This document shows, piece by piece, positions 1 through 8,350 of a stretch of DNA of 64,000 nt. Below the pieces are notes generated by a model, which did no database searches, was not told the DNA's origin, and saw only the letters and a program-made list of their open reading frames with translations. The stretch lies in NCBI RefSeq assembly GCF_900170035.1, contig NZ_LT828556.1, positions 80,256 to 144,255 on the forward strand. The letters are read 5' to 3'. Positions within the stretch are counted from its first letter, which is position 1, and the number at the start of each line of letters is the position of its first letter. Made by a program: the position numbers and the translations under genes. The DNA comes from Desulfamplus magnetovallimortis (GTDB taxonomy: Bacteria; Desulfobacterota; Desulfobacteria; Desulfobacterales; Desulfobacteraceae).

Positions 1-1242
1 TAAAAGATCATTTCGTATGAATATCCTTAATATTCTTAATGTTATATAGCCTGCAGTAGCTGTCAAAAATGAAGTTGCACACAGCAGGAAAAAAAACGAT
101 TTAATATGTTGTGCAACCAAGCAGTTGGCAGGCATGATTAGATAGAAATGTATGCAGTAAAGCCCAAGGGAATGCTTTGCCATAAAACGGATGATGCTTC
201 CAGTAAGGGTATCAAATTTTACGGGAAGGAATATGGCCGTTAACATGATCGCTGTTGATGAAAAAATAAGGGATACTCTCGCATATGCCGGAATCCCATA
301 ACCCTGGTGTATGAAAATAATGTCTGATGTAAAGTATCTCCATTCCATCATGGAAAACAAACAACATATTACAGTCAGTAAAAGTATGCTGTTCGTTATG
401 TGTTCAAAAAGAATTTTGTATTCTTTTACTGTTTTGCCACTTGTTTTATGTTTGAATGGATTGTTTGTAATGGGTATGTCAGTAATAGGAAAATGTCTTT
501 TTTTATCGGGACGGGGCAAAAATTTTGTGATTAAAAGAGACACAAAGGAATATGGTAAAAAATTAAGAGGATTCCAGTAGGCTGTTAATGAGGGGAGCTT
601 ATACGAAATAGCCAGAAACGGCAGTACAGCGATTATCAATGTTGATATTGCAAACATGATAATAAGCCATTTAATGGACAGATTTCTAGCGCAGTATGTA
701 ATTATTTGAGTTATGGAGAGGGATAAAAAAAAATAATATGGACTGCCACCTGCGGACACAATCAGAATAATTGCATTATAAACTGTTGCCGGCATCTTCA
801 TAACATGGGAAAATCCCATGAAATGCCCCATATAGACAGTGAATACAGAAAACCAGAAAGTAAATAAAAGAAAATGTCTTCTGATGCGTTTTTTCAGGTG
901 AAAAAAAGAGTCAGAATCCTGATTCAAGTCTTTGCTATTCTCATTAATAAAGTTATTTGCAAAAAGATAGTTCGACATAAGTATAAAGACAGGAACAGCC
1001 GTTAAAAGCACTTGAAAGCTTATGAAATCCAGAAAGGTATAGCTTGGATCAGAGCATCTCTCTTTAATGAAAATATCAGAAGGTGGAAGGGTTCCACTCT
1101 GGATATTCCACAAAATTACATGCCATATCACTACAAATATGGACATAATTGCCCGTAAAAAGACGATACCTTCAATAACCGGCTTTGAGGATAAGGCAGG
1201 GTCAGTGGTTTTAAGATAATTGGTTTTCAGGGGAGCGGCCAT
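1..1242 (-). CDS. Acyltransferase family 3 membrane protein (3' end outside window)
   Basis: An uninterrupted frame of 414 codons runs from an ATG at 1242 to the window edge, so the C-terminus is missing. The product is strongly hydrophobic with many predicted membrane segments. Near the N-terminus (about residues 29-41) it has LRAIMSIFVVIWH, the arginine-plus-histidine pattern that opens acyltransferase-3 (OafA/YrhL-like) proteins. Around residues 355-370 it has SLGLYCIHFYL, also typical of the family. These enzymes transfer acetyl or other short acyl groups to exported glycans at the inner membrane. The start overlaps the upstream methyltransferase gene by 32 bases, so the two are probably co-transcribed and translationally coupled. 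Substrate unknown. It can be seen only by translating into the edge. Confidence 0.85.
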   Translation of the reverse strand, partial: MAAPLKTNYLKTTDPALSSKPVIEGIVFLRAIMSIFVVIWHVILWNIQSGTLPPSDIFIKERCSDPSYTFLDFISFQVLLTAVPVFILMSNYLFANNFINENSKDLNQDSDSFFHLKKRIRRHFLLFTFWFSVFTVYMGHFMGFSHVMKMPATVYNAIILIVSAGGSPYYFFLSLSITQIITYCARNLSIKWLIIMFAISTLIIAVLPFLAISYKLPSLTAYWNPLNFLPYSFVSLLITKFLPRPDKKRHFPITDIPITNNPFKHKTSGKTVKEYKILFEHITNSILLLTVICCLFSMMEWRYFTSDIIFIHQGYGIPAYARVSLIFSSTAIMLTAIFLPVKFDTLTGSIIRFMAKHSLGLYCIHFYLIMPANCLVAQHIKSFFFLLCATSFLTATAGYITLRILRIFIRNDLL

Positions 1243-1987
1243 AGGCGATAATATTTGATGGGATGCCCATCAAAAAATGGTAATTTATATGAAGATCACT
1301 GTTGTCAGGAAATAAGGTTCTAAGCTTTTGTGGTGTAATCAGATTGAGATTTTCTGTTTCTGACCAGAATGAGTTGCCTGTTCGACTTAAAATTGTTTGG
1401 TGATATCTTCTTGGGAGCCAGTGTATTAAAGGGAGAAATGTGTGAAATTCAACAGGAAACATTCGGTTGGGCGTTGTAATGAAAAATTGTTTTGATATTC
1501 TGAGAATTTCTTTGATAAATTTTTTCTGGCAAACATCGTCTCCCACATGTTCCAGGACTGCGGAGCAGAAAAGGAAATCAAAGGCATTGTCCCTGAATGG
1601 CAGAGCATCTCCTGGTGTCCTAACAAACCTTATCATTGGAAAGATTTTTGTTATGTTTGAGGCATTCTCAATGCTTGTTGTCACAAGTCTTTCAGGATAT
1701 GGATAGAGCTTTTCAAAAAAATTTGAATCTTTAAGGGTGGTATCAGGTGTTATTCCCACATCAACAACAAGATCAAGGGGGGATGGTTTCATTGTTTTCA
1801 TGAACATTTTGAACATGTTTTGGCGGGATTGAAGTACGATTCTTGATGTAAAACCTCGCAATGGATGGGAAAGTGAAAAATAATCAACGGCATTGTAGCT
1901 TTCCGCATCGGGTATTTCAATATCGGGGTTTTTGTTAGCACCTGATATACTGTAATCTGTTGTATTATAGAATTGATCTGATCCCAT
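1211..1987 (-). CDS. Class I SAM-dependent methyltransferase
   Basis: The 258-residue protein has a type-11-like methyltransferase core. The first motif region, LVVDVGITPDTTL (about residues 73-85), is a degenerate glycine-rich loop. GDALPFRDNAFDF followed by FCSAVLEHVGDD is the usual motif after strand 4. There is no signal peptide or membrane segment, so it is cytoplasmic. It starts 3 bases after the stop of the membrane GT2 and overlaps the next gene, an acyltransferase, which places it in a three-gene minus-strand operon. A role in methylating a sugar or lipid-linked glycan is inferred from context. The loop lacks the full GxGxG, so acceptor and activity are uncertain. Confidence 0.8.
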   Translation of the reverse strand: MGSDQFYNTTDYSISGANKNPDIEIPDAESYNAVDYFSLSHPLRGFTSRIVLQSRQNMFKMFMKTMKPSPLDLVVDVGITPDTTLKDSNFFEKLYPYPERLVTTSIENASNITKIFPMIRFVRTPGDALPFRDNAFDFLFCSAVLEHVGDDVCQKKFIKEILRISKQFFITTPNRMFPVEFHTFLPLIHWLPRRYHQTILSRTGNSFWSETENLNLITPQKLRTLFPDNSDLHINYHFLMGIPSNIIAYGRSPENQLS

Positions 1988-1990
1988 AAT

Positions 1991-3229
1991 TTATTTTTTT
2001 AAACCCAGAATGGCAAGAGCAAACCCTGATACCACTGTCTGGATGCCAAGGCCAAGGCAGGTGACAGCCGGAATAACCTGTCTTAAGCTCTCCTGATATG
2101 AAAGCTCACCAAAACCTGCATTTTTCCATCCAATAAGTGCATATCCAAGAATGGCAGCTCCTGTGAGAATGATAATAAATCCCGCAATTATACCGATTTC
2201 AACGGATTTCCCGTTTATAAGTTTAAGCCAGTAGTCTTTGCCAGGCAAAAGACCAATGCTTACGCCATATGCTTTGGTAAAAATCCCGAAGAAACAGAGC
2301 TGGAAACCCACAAGCATGGCAGTGCTTGATACAAGAAGGGTATTAAGATCAAGTGTGACACCGGAGATGGTAAGTGGTTTTGGCAGCAGTATAAGGGAAC
2401 CTGCAAGACCGGTTAAAAAAAGAATCAGCCCCGGAAAAACAAAGAGCCATTTGGGTGTATAAAGGAGCATGAATCTGAGGTGGCGCCATCCATCCCGAAA
2501 TGATCTAAGGTGTGGAGGAGAGGTTCGTTTATCACATCTAAGGGTAATGGGTATCTGGCCGATTTTCAGGAATTGGAGCTGTGCCTTTATGACCATTTCC
2601 GAAGCGTACTCCATCCCTGGTGTCTTAAGATCAAGATTTAGAATGGCTTCTCTTCTGAATGCCCTCAGACCGCAGTGAAAATCCACAACAGGAGATGCAA
2701 AAAAGAGTTTGCCAAGTCCCGAAAGTACAGGGTTGCCTATCCATCTGTGTTTCCAGGGCATAGCTCCCTTTTCTATGGTTCCGCCACCTTTAGGGAGACG
2801 ACATCCCATGACAAGGTCACAGCCATCACGAAGCAGTTTCAGAAATTCCGGAAGCTCACGGAAATCATAACTGCCATCAGCATCTCCCATAAGTACAAAT
2901 GTCCCTCTTGCTTCGTTTATACCACCCTGAAGGGCATTGCCGTATCCTTTTTGTTCAACATGAACAACCCTTGCTCCTGCAGAAAGAGCAATTTTGACGG
3001 ATTCGTCTGTGCTGCCATTGTCTGCAATTACAACCTCTCCTGTGGTTCCACTCAATTTTATGGCTGCGATAGCCTCTTTGATGCACGCCTCAAGTGATTC
3101 TGCCTCGTTCAGGCAGGGCATTACAATTGAAACTTCAGGCTCTGGGTCATTCATGCAGGGCATGAGAGTGGATTTTTCAGGTAAAGGTATTGTTGAAGAG
3201 AGAGAGAGTTTTGAAATTGATGATGTCAT
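1991..3229 (-). CDS. Membrane-anchored GT2 glycosyltransferase (DPM1/GtrB-like)
   Basis: The 412-residue protein has an N-terminal GT-A domain: VSIVMPCLNEAESLEACI at about residue 33, ADNGSTDESVKIA, then GDADGSYDF as the metal-binding acidic motif. About four transmembrane segments follow in the C-terminal 150 residues. This is the layout of polyprenyl-phosphate glycosyltransferases (DPM1/GtrB type), which load a sugar onto undecaprenyl phosphate at the inner membrane. The first 30 residues are serine/threonine-rich and not conserved-looking, so a start at a later Met (residue 23 or 26) is possible; no clear Shine-Dalgarno site precedes any candidate. It is first in the minus-strand operon and diverges from the ABC exporter genes across a repeat-filled region. 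Confidence 0.85.
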   Translation of the reverse strand: MTSSISKLSLSSTIPLPEKSTLMPCMNDPEPEVSIVMPCLNEAESLEACIKEAIAAIKLSGTTGEVVIADNGSTDESVKIALSAGARVVHVEQKGYGNALQGGINEARGTFVLMGDADGSYDFRELPEFLKLLRDGCDLVMGCRLPKGGGTIEKGAMPWKHRWIGNPVLSGLGKLFFASPVVDFHCGLRAFRREAILNLDLKTPGMEYASEMVIKAQLQFLKIGQIPITLRCDKRTSPPHLRSFRDGWRHLRFMLLYTPKWLFVFPGLILFLTGLAGSLILLPKPLTISGVTLDLNTLLVSSTAMLVGFQLCFFGIFTKAYGVSIGLLPGKDYWLKLINGKSVEIGIIAGFIIILTGAAILGYALIGWKNAGFGELSYQESLRQVIPAVTCLGLGIQTVVSGFALAILGLKK

Positions 3230-3847
3230 AAATAGCTAATAATCTGATTTATAGTCTGATTTGAGTGTGTAAACGGACATGGCCGGATAATTCCTCGACC
3301 GCCGGATTATAAAAATTAAGGAATGTTTTTATGGTAAATGGTCATGGCCGGCATTCAGCCACCCCCGAATATGGAAATTTGTATCTATTTCCACGGTAAA
3401 CAGGCATGATTGATTACGTATCAATCACCCCCAAATATAAAAATGACAGTCATTTTCACGGTAAAAAATAAAGCCATAAAATTATCACCTTATTGATGGG
3501 GAGTAAAGGTTTTTCACTCATAGCATAAAAAACAAAAGGGGTGAATTATTCTTTTAAATGTGTTATCTAACCCCATTTTTAACATCAGTCCGGTGGGAAA
3601 AGAACACACCAGGTAAAAAAAACAGGCAGAAATGCAGAAAACTAAAGAACGCACCAGCTAAAAAACAGGCAGAAATGCAGAAAACTAAAGAACGCACCAG
3701 CTAAAAAACAGACAGAGATGCAGAAAACTAAAGAACGCACCAGCTAAAAAACAGACAGAGATGCAGAAAACTAAAGAACGCACCAGCTCAAAAACAGACA
3801 GAGATGCAGAAAACTAAAGAACACACCAGGTAAAAAAACAGACAGAA
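3230..3847. other. Divergent intergenic region filled with repeats
   Basis: About 620 bases separate the minus-strand GT2 operon from the plus-strand exporter operon, so both promoters should lie here. It holds three joined copies of a palindromic element (3268-3465) and six copies of a 43-bp repeat (about 3598-3865, the last running into the exporter gene). Between them, 3466-3597 is AT-rich with no recognisable gene. I could not pick a convincing -35/-10 pair. Confidence 0.7.
3268..3465 (+). repeat. Three joined copies of palindromic element A
   Basis: Three units of about 65-70 bases (roughly 3268-3338, 3333-3400 and 3394-3465) each end in a GGTAAA-type border shared with the next. Common blocks are CATGG or GCATG near the left end, CACCCCC in the middle and CACGGTAAA at the right end. 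The variable parts are compensating hairpins: GGAAAT pairing with ATTTCC in the second copy, TTGAT pairing with ATCAA in the third. Conservation of pairing rather than sequence suggests the folded RNA or DNA form matters. Other copies lie at 26981-27047, 36088-36141 (minus), 52809-52873 (minus, inside a gene) and 63576-63760. Confidence 0.85.
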
Positions 3848-3865
3848 ATGCAGAAAACTAAAACG
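3598..3865 (+). repeat. 43-bp tandem repeat carrying the wzm start region
   Basis: Six copies with period 43 (44 for the last) place an identical ATG CAG AAA ACT AAA at 3632, 3675, 3718, 3761, 3804 and 3848. The last ATG is the start of the ABC permease gene. Four of the five upstream copies encode nine-codon peptides (MQKTKERTS or a close variant) and stop; the 3761 copy runs on to 18 codons because its TAA is TCA. The repeat is therefore a multiplied translation-initiation region. Whether the upstream starts are used is unknown. Confidence 0.9.
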
Positions 3866-4678
3866 AGGCCATTGTCATTGTTCAAGGTATTTCAGCCATT
3901 TTATTCCTCTTTCAGACAGAGCTATCTTTTGAAAGAGTTTGTATCAAGAGACATTAGAGGGCGCTTTGCAGGGTCAATGGCTGGAAGTCTCTGGACGATT
4001 ATTCATCCGTTTGCAACGATTCTTTCCTATTACTTTGTTTTTTCAATGGTGTTGCGGGTGGGTGTTACAGTTGAAGAGACAGGGACAGACAGGTTTGTTA
4101 TTTTTTTCCTTGCGGGGTTTTTCCCCTGGATAATGTTTGCAGACAGTGTGGGTAAATCTGTTGGCATTATTGTTCAGCAGGCCGGTCTTATTACCAAGGT
4201 TGTTTTTCCTGTGGAGCTTTTACCTTTAAGCACAGTAATTTCAGCATTTATTCTTCAGGGTATAGGGCTTTTGATTTTTCTGTTCTATCTGCTTTTGATT
4301 GGTTCTTTTCATCCTGTCTGGTCTCTTCTGCCGGTTGTGCTTCTGATGGAGTTTCTCTTTGCGTTGGGTTTTTCATATGGACTTGCTGCGTTGTGTGTTT
4401 TTATGCGTGATACAGGAGAGCTACTTACCATAATAATGATGCTATGGTTTTTTGCAACTCCTGTGATATATCCCGGTTCAATGGTACCGGAAAACCTAAG
4501 ATTCATGCTTTATGTTAATCCAATGTTCGGGTTTGTGGATATTGTCAGGGATATTCTTTTGAAACATACCCTTGATTTTCTGTTACTCATTCAGATGGGT
4601 GCGATATCAATTGTTGTCTATCTTGCCGGAGCCTGGTTTTTCATGAAATCAAGGAATGCCTTTGGGGATGTTCTATAG
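3848..4678 (+). CDS. wzm: Polysaccharide ABC exporter, permease subunit (Wzm-like)
   Basis: The 276-residue protein has the ABC-2 exporter layout: cytoplasmic N-terminus with LLKEFVSRDIRGRFAGSMAG, then about six transmembrane helices, with FFATPVIYPGSMVPENLRF and YVNPMFGFVDIVRDIL near the end. These are hallmarks of the TagG/KpsM/Wzm group, which moves a completed lipid-linked polysaccharide across the inner membrane. Its stop directly abuts the ATG of the ATPase gene, so the pair is one operon. The chosen ATG lies in the last copy of a 43-bp repeat. It implies the ABC-dependent pathway of O-antigen or capsule export rather than Wzx/Wzy; no Wzy or Wzx is seen in the window. Confidence 0.92.
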   Translation: MQKTKTRPLSLFKVFQPFYSSFRQSYLLKEFVSRDIRGRFAGSMAGSLWTIIHPFATILSYYFVFSMVLRVGVTVEETGTDRFVIFFLAGFFPWIMFADSVGKSVGIIVQQAGLITKVVFPVELLPLSTVISAFILQGIGLLIFLFYLLLIGSFHPVWSLLPVVLLMEFLFALGFSYGLAALCVFMRDTGELLTIIMMLWFFATPVIYPGSMVPENLRFMLYVNPMFGFVDIVRDILLKHTLDFLLLIQMGAISIVVYLAGAWFFMKSRNAFGDVL

Positions 4679-5941
4679 ATGTCGTCACTTGTTGTCAAAA
4701 ATATTTCAAAGTCATATAGACTTTATAATAAACCCCTGGATCGCCTCAAAGAAGCTATTTTAAGAAAGCAATATCACCAGGCTTTTCACAGCCTTCAGGA
4801 TATCTCTTTTTCAATAGAGATGGGTGAGACAATGGGTATTGTGGGAGACAATGGTGCAGGTAAAAGTACACTTCTTAAGATTCTTGCCGGCACATTGCAG
4901 CAAAGTGACGGAGAAATTAAGGTGTCAGGAAGAATTTCAGCTCTTCTTGAACTTGGGTCAGGCTTTCATTACGAGTTTACAGGCAGACAAAATATCTGGA
5001 TGAATGCGTCTCTTATGGGACTTGAAAAAAAAGAGATTGAACAGTGGGAAGATGAAATTATCAATTTTTCGGAATTAAGGGATTTTATTGACCGACCTAT
5101 CAAGACCTACTCATCCGGAATGGTTGTGCGCCTTGCTTTTTCCATTGCCACTGTTGTTGACCCTGATATTCTTATAATTGATGAAGCTTTGAGTGTGGGG
5201 GATCAGCATTTTCAGAAAAAATGTGTTGATAAAATGGTGGAAATAAAAAACAGAGGAAAGATAATCCTTTTTTGCAGCCACTCTCTTTACCTTGTCAACA
5301 TGCTTTGTGACAACGCAATCTGGATTGACAATGGCAGGCTTGTTGAAATGGGCAGGGCAGAGGAAGTAACCGCAAGTTATGAGAACTTCTGTCGTCGGAA
5401 AAAGGATACATCTCCATCAACTGGCACTGTGAGGTCGGATTCAGGGAATGGTGTGGCCAGTGGAGGAGAGGAAAATATTGATGATCGCTGCACTAATAAA
5501 GATAGAGAACTTGATGATAACGGCAATCTTTCCACTCCGGTTAATGTAACTTCTATTCTTTTAAATGGATGTGGTGATGAAATCACTCTTACCACAGGTG
5601 ACAACCTTGTTGTGGATATTGAATGCAAAGCCCATGAAGATGTTGAATACCTTGTGGCTGCTGTTATAAAACGAAGTGATCAACTGATGTGCCATGCAGC
5701 AAAAATAAATACATCTATTGACAAGCCCTTGAAGGGCAGGGGATGCCTGAAAATGAGGATTACATATCCTGCTATTCCTTTCTATCATGGGGAGTTTGCA
5801 GTTGAAGTTCTTGTTTCAGATAACCTTGGAATGCTTCTTTTTGACAAGGCTGAATCTGCTGTAATACGTATTTTGCCGGAAAATAACTCCCAGAATGAAC
5901 TTGGTTTGCTTAAACTTGATCATAAATGGGATATTCTGTGA
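4679..5941 (+). CDS. wzt: Polysaccharide ABC exporter, ATPase subunit with C-terminal glycan-binding domain (Wzt-like)
   Basis: The 420-residue protein has an N-terminal ABC ATPase: Walker A GDNGAGKST (about residues 57-65), signature YSSGMVVRLAF, Walker B DILIIDEAL and H-loop CSHS. A variable acidic linker (about 240-285) is followed by a beta-rich C-terminal domain to about 405, as in Wzt proteins that recognise the finished glycan end before export. It starts immediately after the permease stop. In the Wzt family this extension confers specificity for a terminal modification such as methylation, which fits the methyltransferase domains in this island. The assignment as a chain-end reader here is inference. 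Confidence 0.92.
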   Translation: MSSLVVKNISKSYRLYNKPLDRLKEAILRKQYHQAFHSLQDISFSIEMGETMGIVGDNGAGKSTLLKILAGTLQQSDGEIKVSGRISALLELGSGFHYEFTGRQNIWMNASLMGLEKKEIEQWEDEIINFSELRDFIDRPIKTYSSGMVVRLAFSIATVVDPDILIIDEALSVGDQHFQKKCVDKMVEIKNRGKIILFCSHSLYLVNMLCDNAIWIDNGRLVEMGRAEEVTASYENFCRRKKDTSPSTGTVRSDSGNGVASGGEENIDDRCTNKDRELDDNGNLSTPVNVTSILLNGCGDEITLTTGDNLVVDIECKAHEDVEYLVAAVIKRSDQLMCHAAKINTSIDKPLKGRGCLKMRITYPAIPFYHGEFAVEVLVSDNLGMLLFDKAESAVIRILPENNSQNELGLLKLDHKWDIL

Positions 5942-5973
5942 ATTTTAATCATGTTGCAAGTGTGATTTAACTT

Positions 5974-6999
5974 ATGAGTATTGCTGCAATTATAGTAAAT
6001 TACTACACATCCGCTCTTGTGAATAATCTGATTTTGGATCTTTTTGCCTCTTCAATTATCACACAGATTTTTATCGTTGATAACAGCGGTGATTACTCTT
6101 TTGATGGCCCCTGTTCCGATTTTTTAGTTGCTGATCAGGATATTGAACGTGAGTATCATAGGGTACATGTTTTGTCACCTGGCAAAAACATTGGATTTGG
6201 TGCAGGGGTAAACCTTGCAGCAAACCTTGTTGATACCGAATGGATACTGCTTCTCAATCCTGATATGAGGGTTCCTTTGGGGGCTGTTGAAAAACTTCTG
6301 TCAGGCGCAAAATCTTCAGGAGCTGTTCTGGCAGGACCAAGGTTCTACTGGGATGACGGGAAGCGTTTCAGGCTGCCTCCTGGTCTTGGAGCATCTTCAT
6401 GGATGGACTATGCTTTGATGAGTCAATCCATGTGTGAACTGGATGCACAACATCTTGGCTTTTACTGGCAGATACGCCATGAAAGGTTCTGGAGTTCTGC
6501 AAAGCCCTTTGCTGAGCCATTTTTGTCAGGTGCATGTATGCTCATCAATCGCAATTGGGCAGTTACCCGACATGATGACCCTGAAAAAAAATGGATTTTT
6601 GACCCCGCTTTTTTCATGTACTATGAAGATGCTGACCTTTCAGTGAGTGCCTTAAAATCTGGAACCTTGCCAGTATGTATTCCCGACTCAGAGATGATCC
6701 ATTACTATAACCAGTCCCCTGCTCCTAACTGTAATAAAAACTCCCTTGAACCAGGCATGGAAAAATTGAGTATGATTGAAAACTCTCATGGAGCCTTTAA
6801 GAAAAAACACTATCCATCCATGTTGTTTGACCTTAAAAGCAGAGGCAGGTATGAGCCGGAATGTTCCGATCTTCAAGAAATTGATCACTATCACCCTTTT
6901 GAACCTGATATAATCATTTGTGAATTTGATAAAAAAACTGAACAGAGCCTTTATAGCCCTGAAAATATAGATGTTCCTTTTTTTTTGAAATCGGAGTGA
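5974..6999 (+). CDS. GT2 glycosyltransferase, C-terminus frameshifted at a T9 run
   Basis: The 341-residue product is a rhamnosyltransferase-like GT2. It has IIVNYYTSALVNNLI at the start, IFIVDNSGDYS, GKNIGFGAGVNLA, the LLNPDMRVP acidic motif and FFMYYEDADLSVSALKSG. The frame stops at 6997-6999 just after nine Ts (6978-6986). With ten Ts it would continue for 59 more codons, through IGVNPFFIPFVQLPL and LVPGEYFSRF, to a TAA at 7164-7166. That extension reads like a normal small C-terminal beta domain and would overlap the next gene's start by 22 bases. So the gene is either phase-variable or undercalled. It is cytoplasmic; no signal peptide. Confidence 0.85.
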   Translation: MSIAAIIVNYYTSALVNNLILDLFASSIITQIFIVDNSGDYSFDGPCSDFLVADQDIEREYHRVHVLSPGKNIGFGAGVNLAANLVDTEWILLLNPDMRVPLGAVEKLLSGAKSSGAVLAGPRFYWDDGKRFRLPPGLGASSWMDYALMSQSMCELDAQHLGFYWQIRHERFWSSAKPFAEPFLSGACMLINRNWAVTRHDDPEKKWIFDPAFFMYYEDADLSVSALKSGTLPVCIPDSEMIHYYNQSPAPNCNKNSLEPGMEKLSMIENSHGAFKKKHYPSMLFDLKSRGRYEPECSDLQEIDHYHPFEPDIIICEFDKKTEQSLYSPENIDVPFFLKSE

Positions 7000-7144
7000 A
7001 TCCTTTTTTTATCCCTTTTGTTCAGTTGCCGTTGCTAAACCAGAAAGATCTACCTGTCATACTGCCTGAAGAAGTCTGGAATAATCTTGTTCCCGGGGAG
7101 TATTTCTCAAGATTTCGCTCTCCATTGAAAGGTGCTCATAAAAT

Positions 7145-8194
7145 ATGGAAATGGAAAAAAACATAACTTTTAAAAACGAGAACCTCGTAATCAGACCCTA
7201 TGATGCATTCAAGGATGAGGAAAATGTGCGTCAGCTATGGCAGGCAGCATTTAATAATGAGATTTCATCTAAGCTCTGGCGATGGAAGTATATTGATAAT
7301 CCCTATGAAACAGCCATTCTGATCTGTGAAAATTCAAAAGGGATGCCTGTGGTTCTATATGGAGGCATTCCGTTCCACTCCAACTTTTCAGACAGAAAAA
7401 TTGTGATGATTCATCTATCAGATATTATGTCCCATCCTGACTACAGGGGAAGCGGTCTTTTTATTCATACAGCCAATGCATATTTTGATTTTTTTGGCAA
7501 CAGGTCAGACACCTTTGTCATGTATGGCTTTCCTGGAAAATACCATTTTGATATTGGTGTTAAATATCTTGAATATGCTTCTATTGGTAATGGGGCAGCA
7601 TTTTTTTGTGGTTCTGTAAAAAACATTATGGAGCATAAGACCAGACAAAGGCGTTTTTTTTCAGGCATCGGAGATCTTTTGCAGGGAAAAATTGTTCGTA
7701 TAGAATATGATGATTTCCAGAGTGATTCAGGCTTGTTTGACAGCCTCTGGAACAGTAGTTCAAAAGACTATCCGCTTGCTGTTACAAGAGATTCGGCATT
7801 TATGAAGTGGCGTTTTTTTGACCATCCTTTTAAAAGCTATGAGATTTGGGGTATATCATATCCTCCCCTTAAAAAATGTCAGGGTATAATGGTATTAAGC
7901 TTTAAGGATAAAAAGGCTGTTATTGTGGATATGCTTTTTCCGGAAAAAGAAAAACTCGTAGTGGATTTTACTTCTCATTTGATGGCAATGCTTTATCAAA
8001 GGGGGTTTGATACCATTGAAACCTGGCTTCCTTCAGATCATTTTCTTGCGGCAATATTCAGAAAAGCAGGGTTTGATAACCGTGATGAACCTACAGGAAT
8101 AATTCCTACCATCCGGATTTTTGATGAATCACTTGATTATGGGTGGGCATCTGAAAACATTTTCTATACCATGGGGGATGGTGATCTGTTTTGA
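7145..8194 (+). CDS. GNAT-family N-acetyltransferase-like protein
   Basis: The 349-residue protein opens with LVIRPYDAFKDEENVRQLW and carries VMIHLSDIMSHPDYRGSGLF, an R/Q-x-x-G-x-G-like acetyl-CoA loop of GNAT enzymes (about residues 80-105). A second half contains a further GNAT-like segment (TIETWLPSDHFLAAIFRKAG). Similar two-domain GNATs occur in glycan clusters, where they acetylate amino sugars or lipid-linked intermediates. The start ATG has GAAAGG about 12 bases upstream, with a second in-frame ATG two codons on. It would overlap the frame-restored upstream GT2. The stop codon is in the first unit of a 24-bp tandem repeat, so gene end and repeat share origin. Confidence 0.7.
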   Translation: MEMEKNITFKNENLVIRPYDAFKDEENVRQLWQAAFNNEISSKLWRWKYIDNPYETAILICENSKGMPVVLYGGIPFHSNFSDRKIVMIHLSDIMSHPDYRGSGLFIHTANAYFDFFGNRSDTFVMYGFPGKYHFDIGVKYLEYASIGNGAAFFCGSVKNIMEHKTRQRRFFSGIGDLLQGKIVRIEYDDFQSDSGLFDSLWNSSSKDYPLAVTRDSAFMKWRFFDHPFKSYEIWGISYPPLKKCQGIMVLSFKDKKAVIVDMLFPEKEKLVVDFTSHLMAMLYQRGFDTIETWLPSDHFLAAIFRKAGFDNRDEPTGIIPTIRIFDESLDYGWASENIFYTMGDGDLF

Positions 8195-8341
8195 AAAAGT
8201 GATGGTGATCTGTTTTAAAAAAGTGATGGTGGTCTGTTTTGAAAAAGTGATGGTGGTCTGTTTTGAAAAAGTGATGGTGATCTGTTTTGAAAAAGTGATG
8301 GTGGTCTGTTTTGAAAAAGTGGTGGTGATCTGCTTTGAAAA
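8171..8341 (+). repeat. 24-bp tandem repeat grown from the GNAT gene end
   Basis: About seven copies of a 24-bp unit (GATGGTGATCTG followed by TTTTGAAAAAGT) run from the last codons of the GNAT gene to just before the next start at 8351. The first unit encodes the protein's last residues (GDGDLF) plus stop. Most following units repeat a TGA in the same relation; the second carries TAA-like sequence instead. All units are open in another frame, which makes an artefactual reading frame of repeated VMVICFEK. Confidence 0.9.
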
Positions 8342-8350
8342 TATTTTTTT

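Noticed and set aside
2675-3097. 140-codon plus frame opposite the GT2 gene
   Set aside because: It lies fully antisense to a well-supported glycosyltransferase.
3598-3865. CRISPR array
   Set aside because: The 43-bp units are adjacent without unique spacers and contain the start of a gene; no cas genes nearby.
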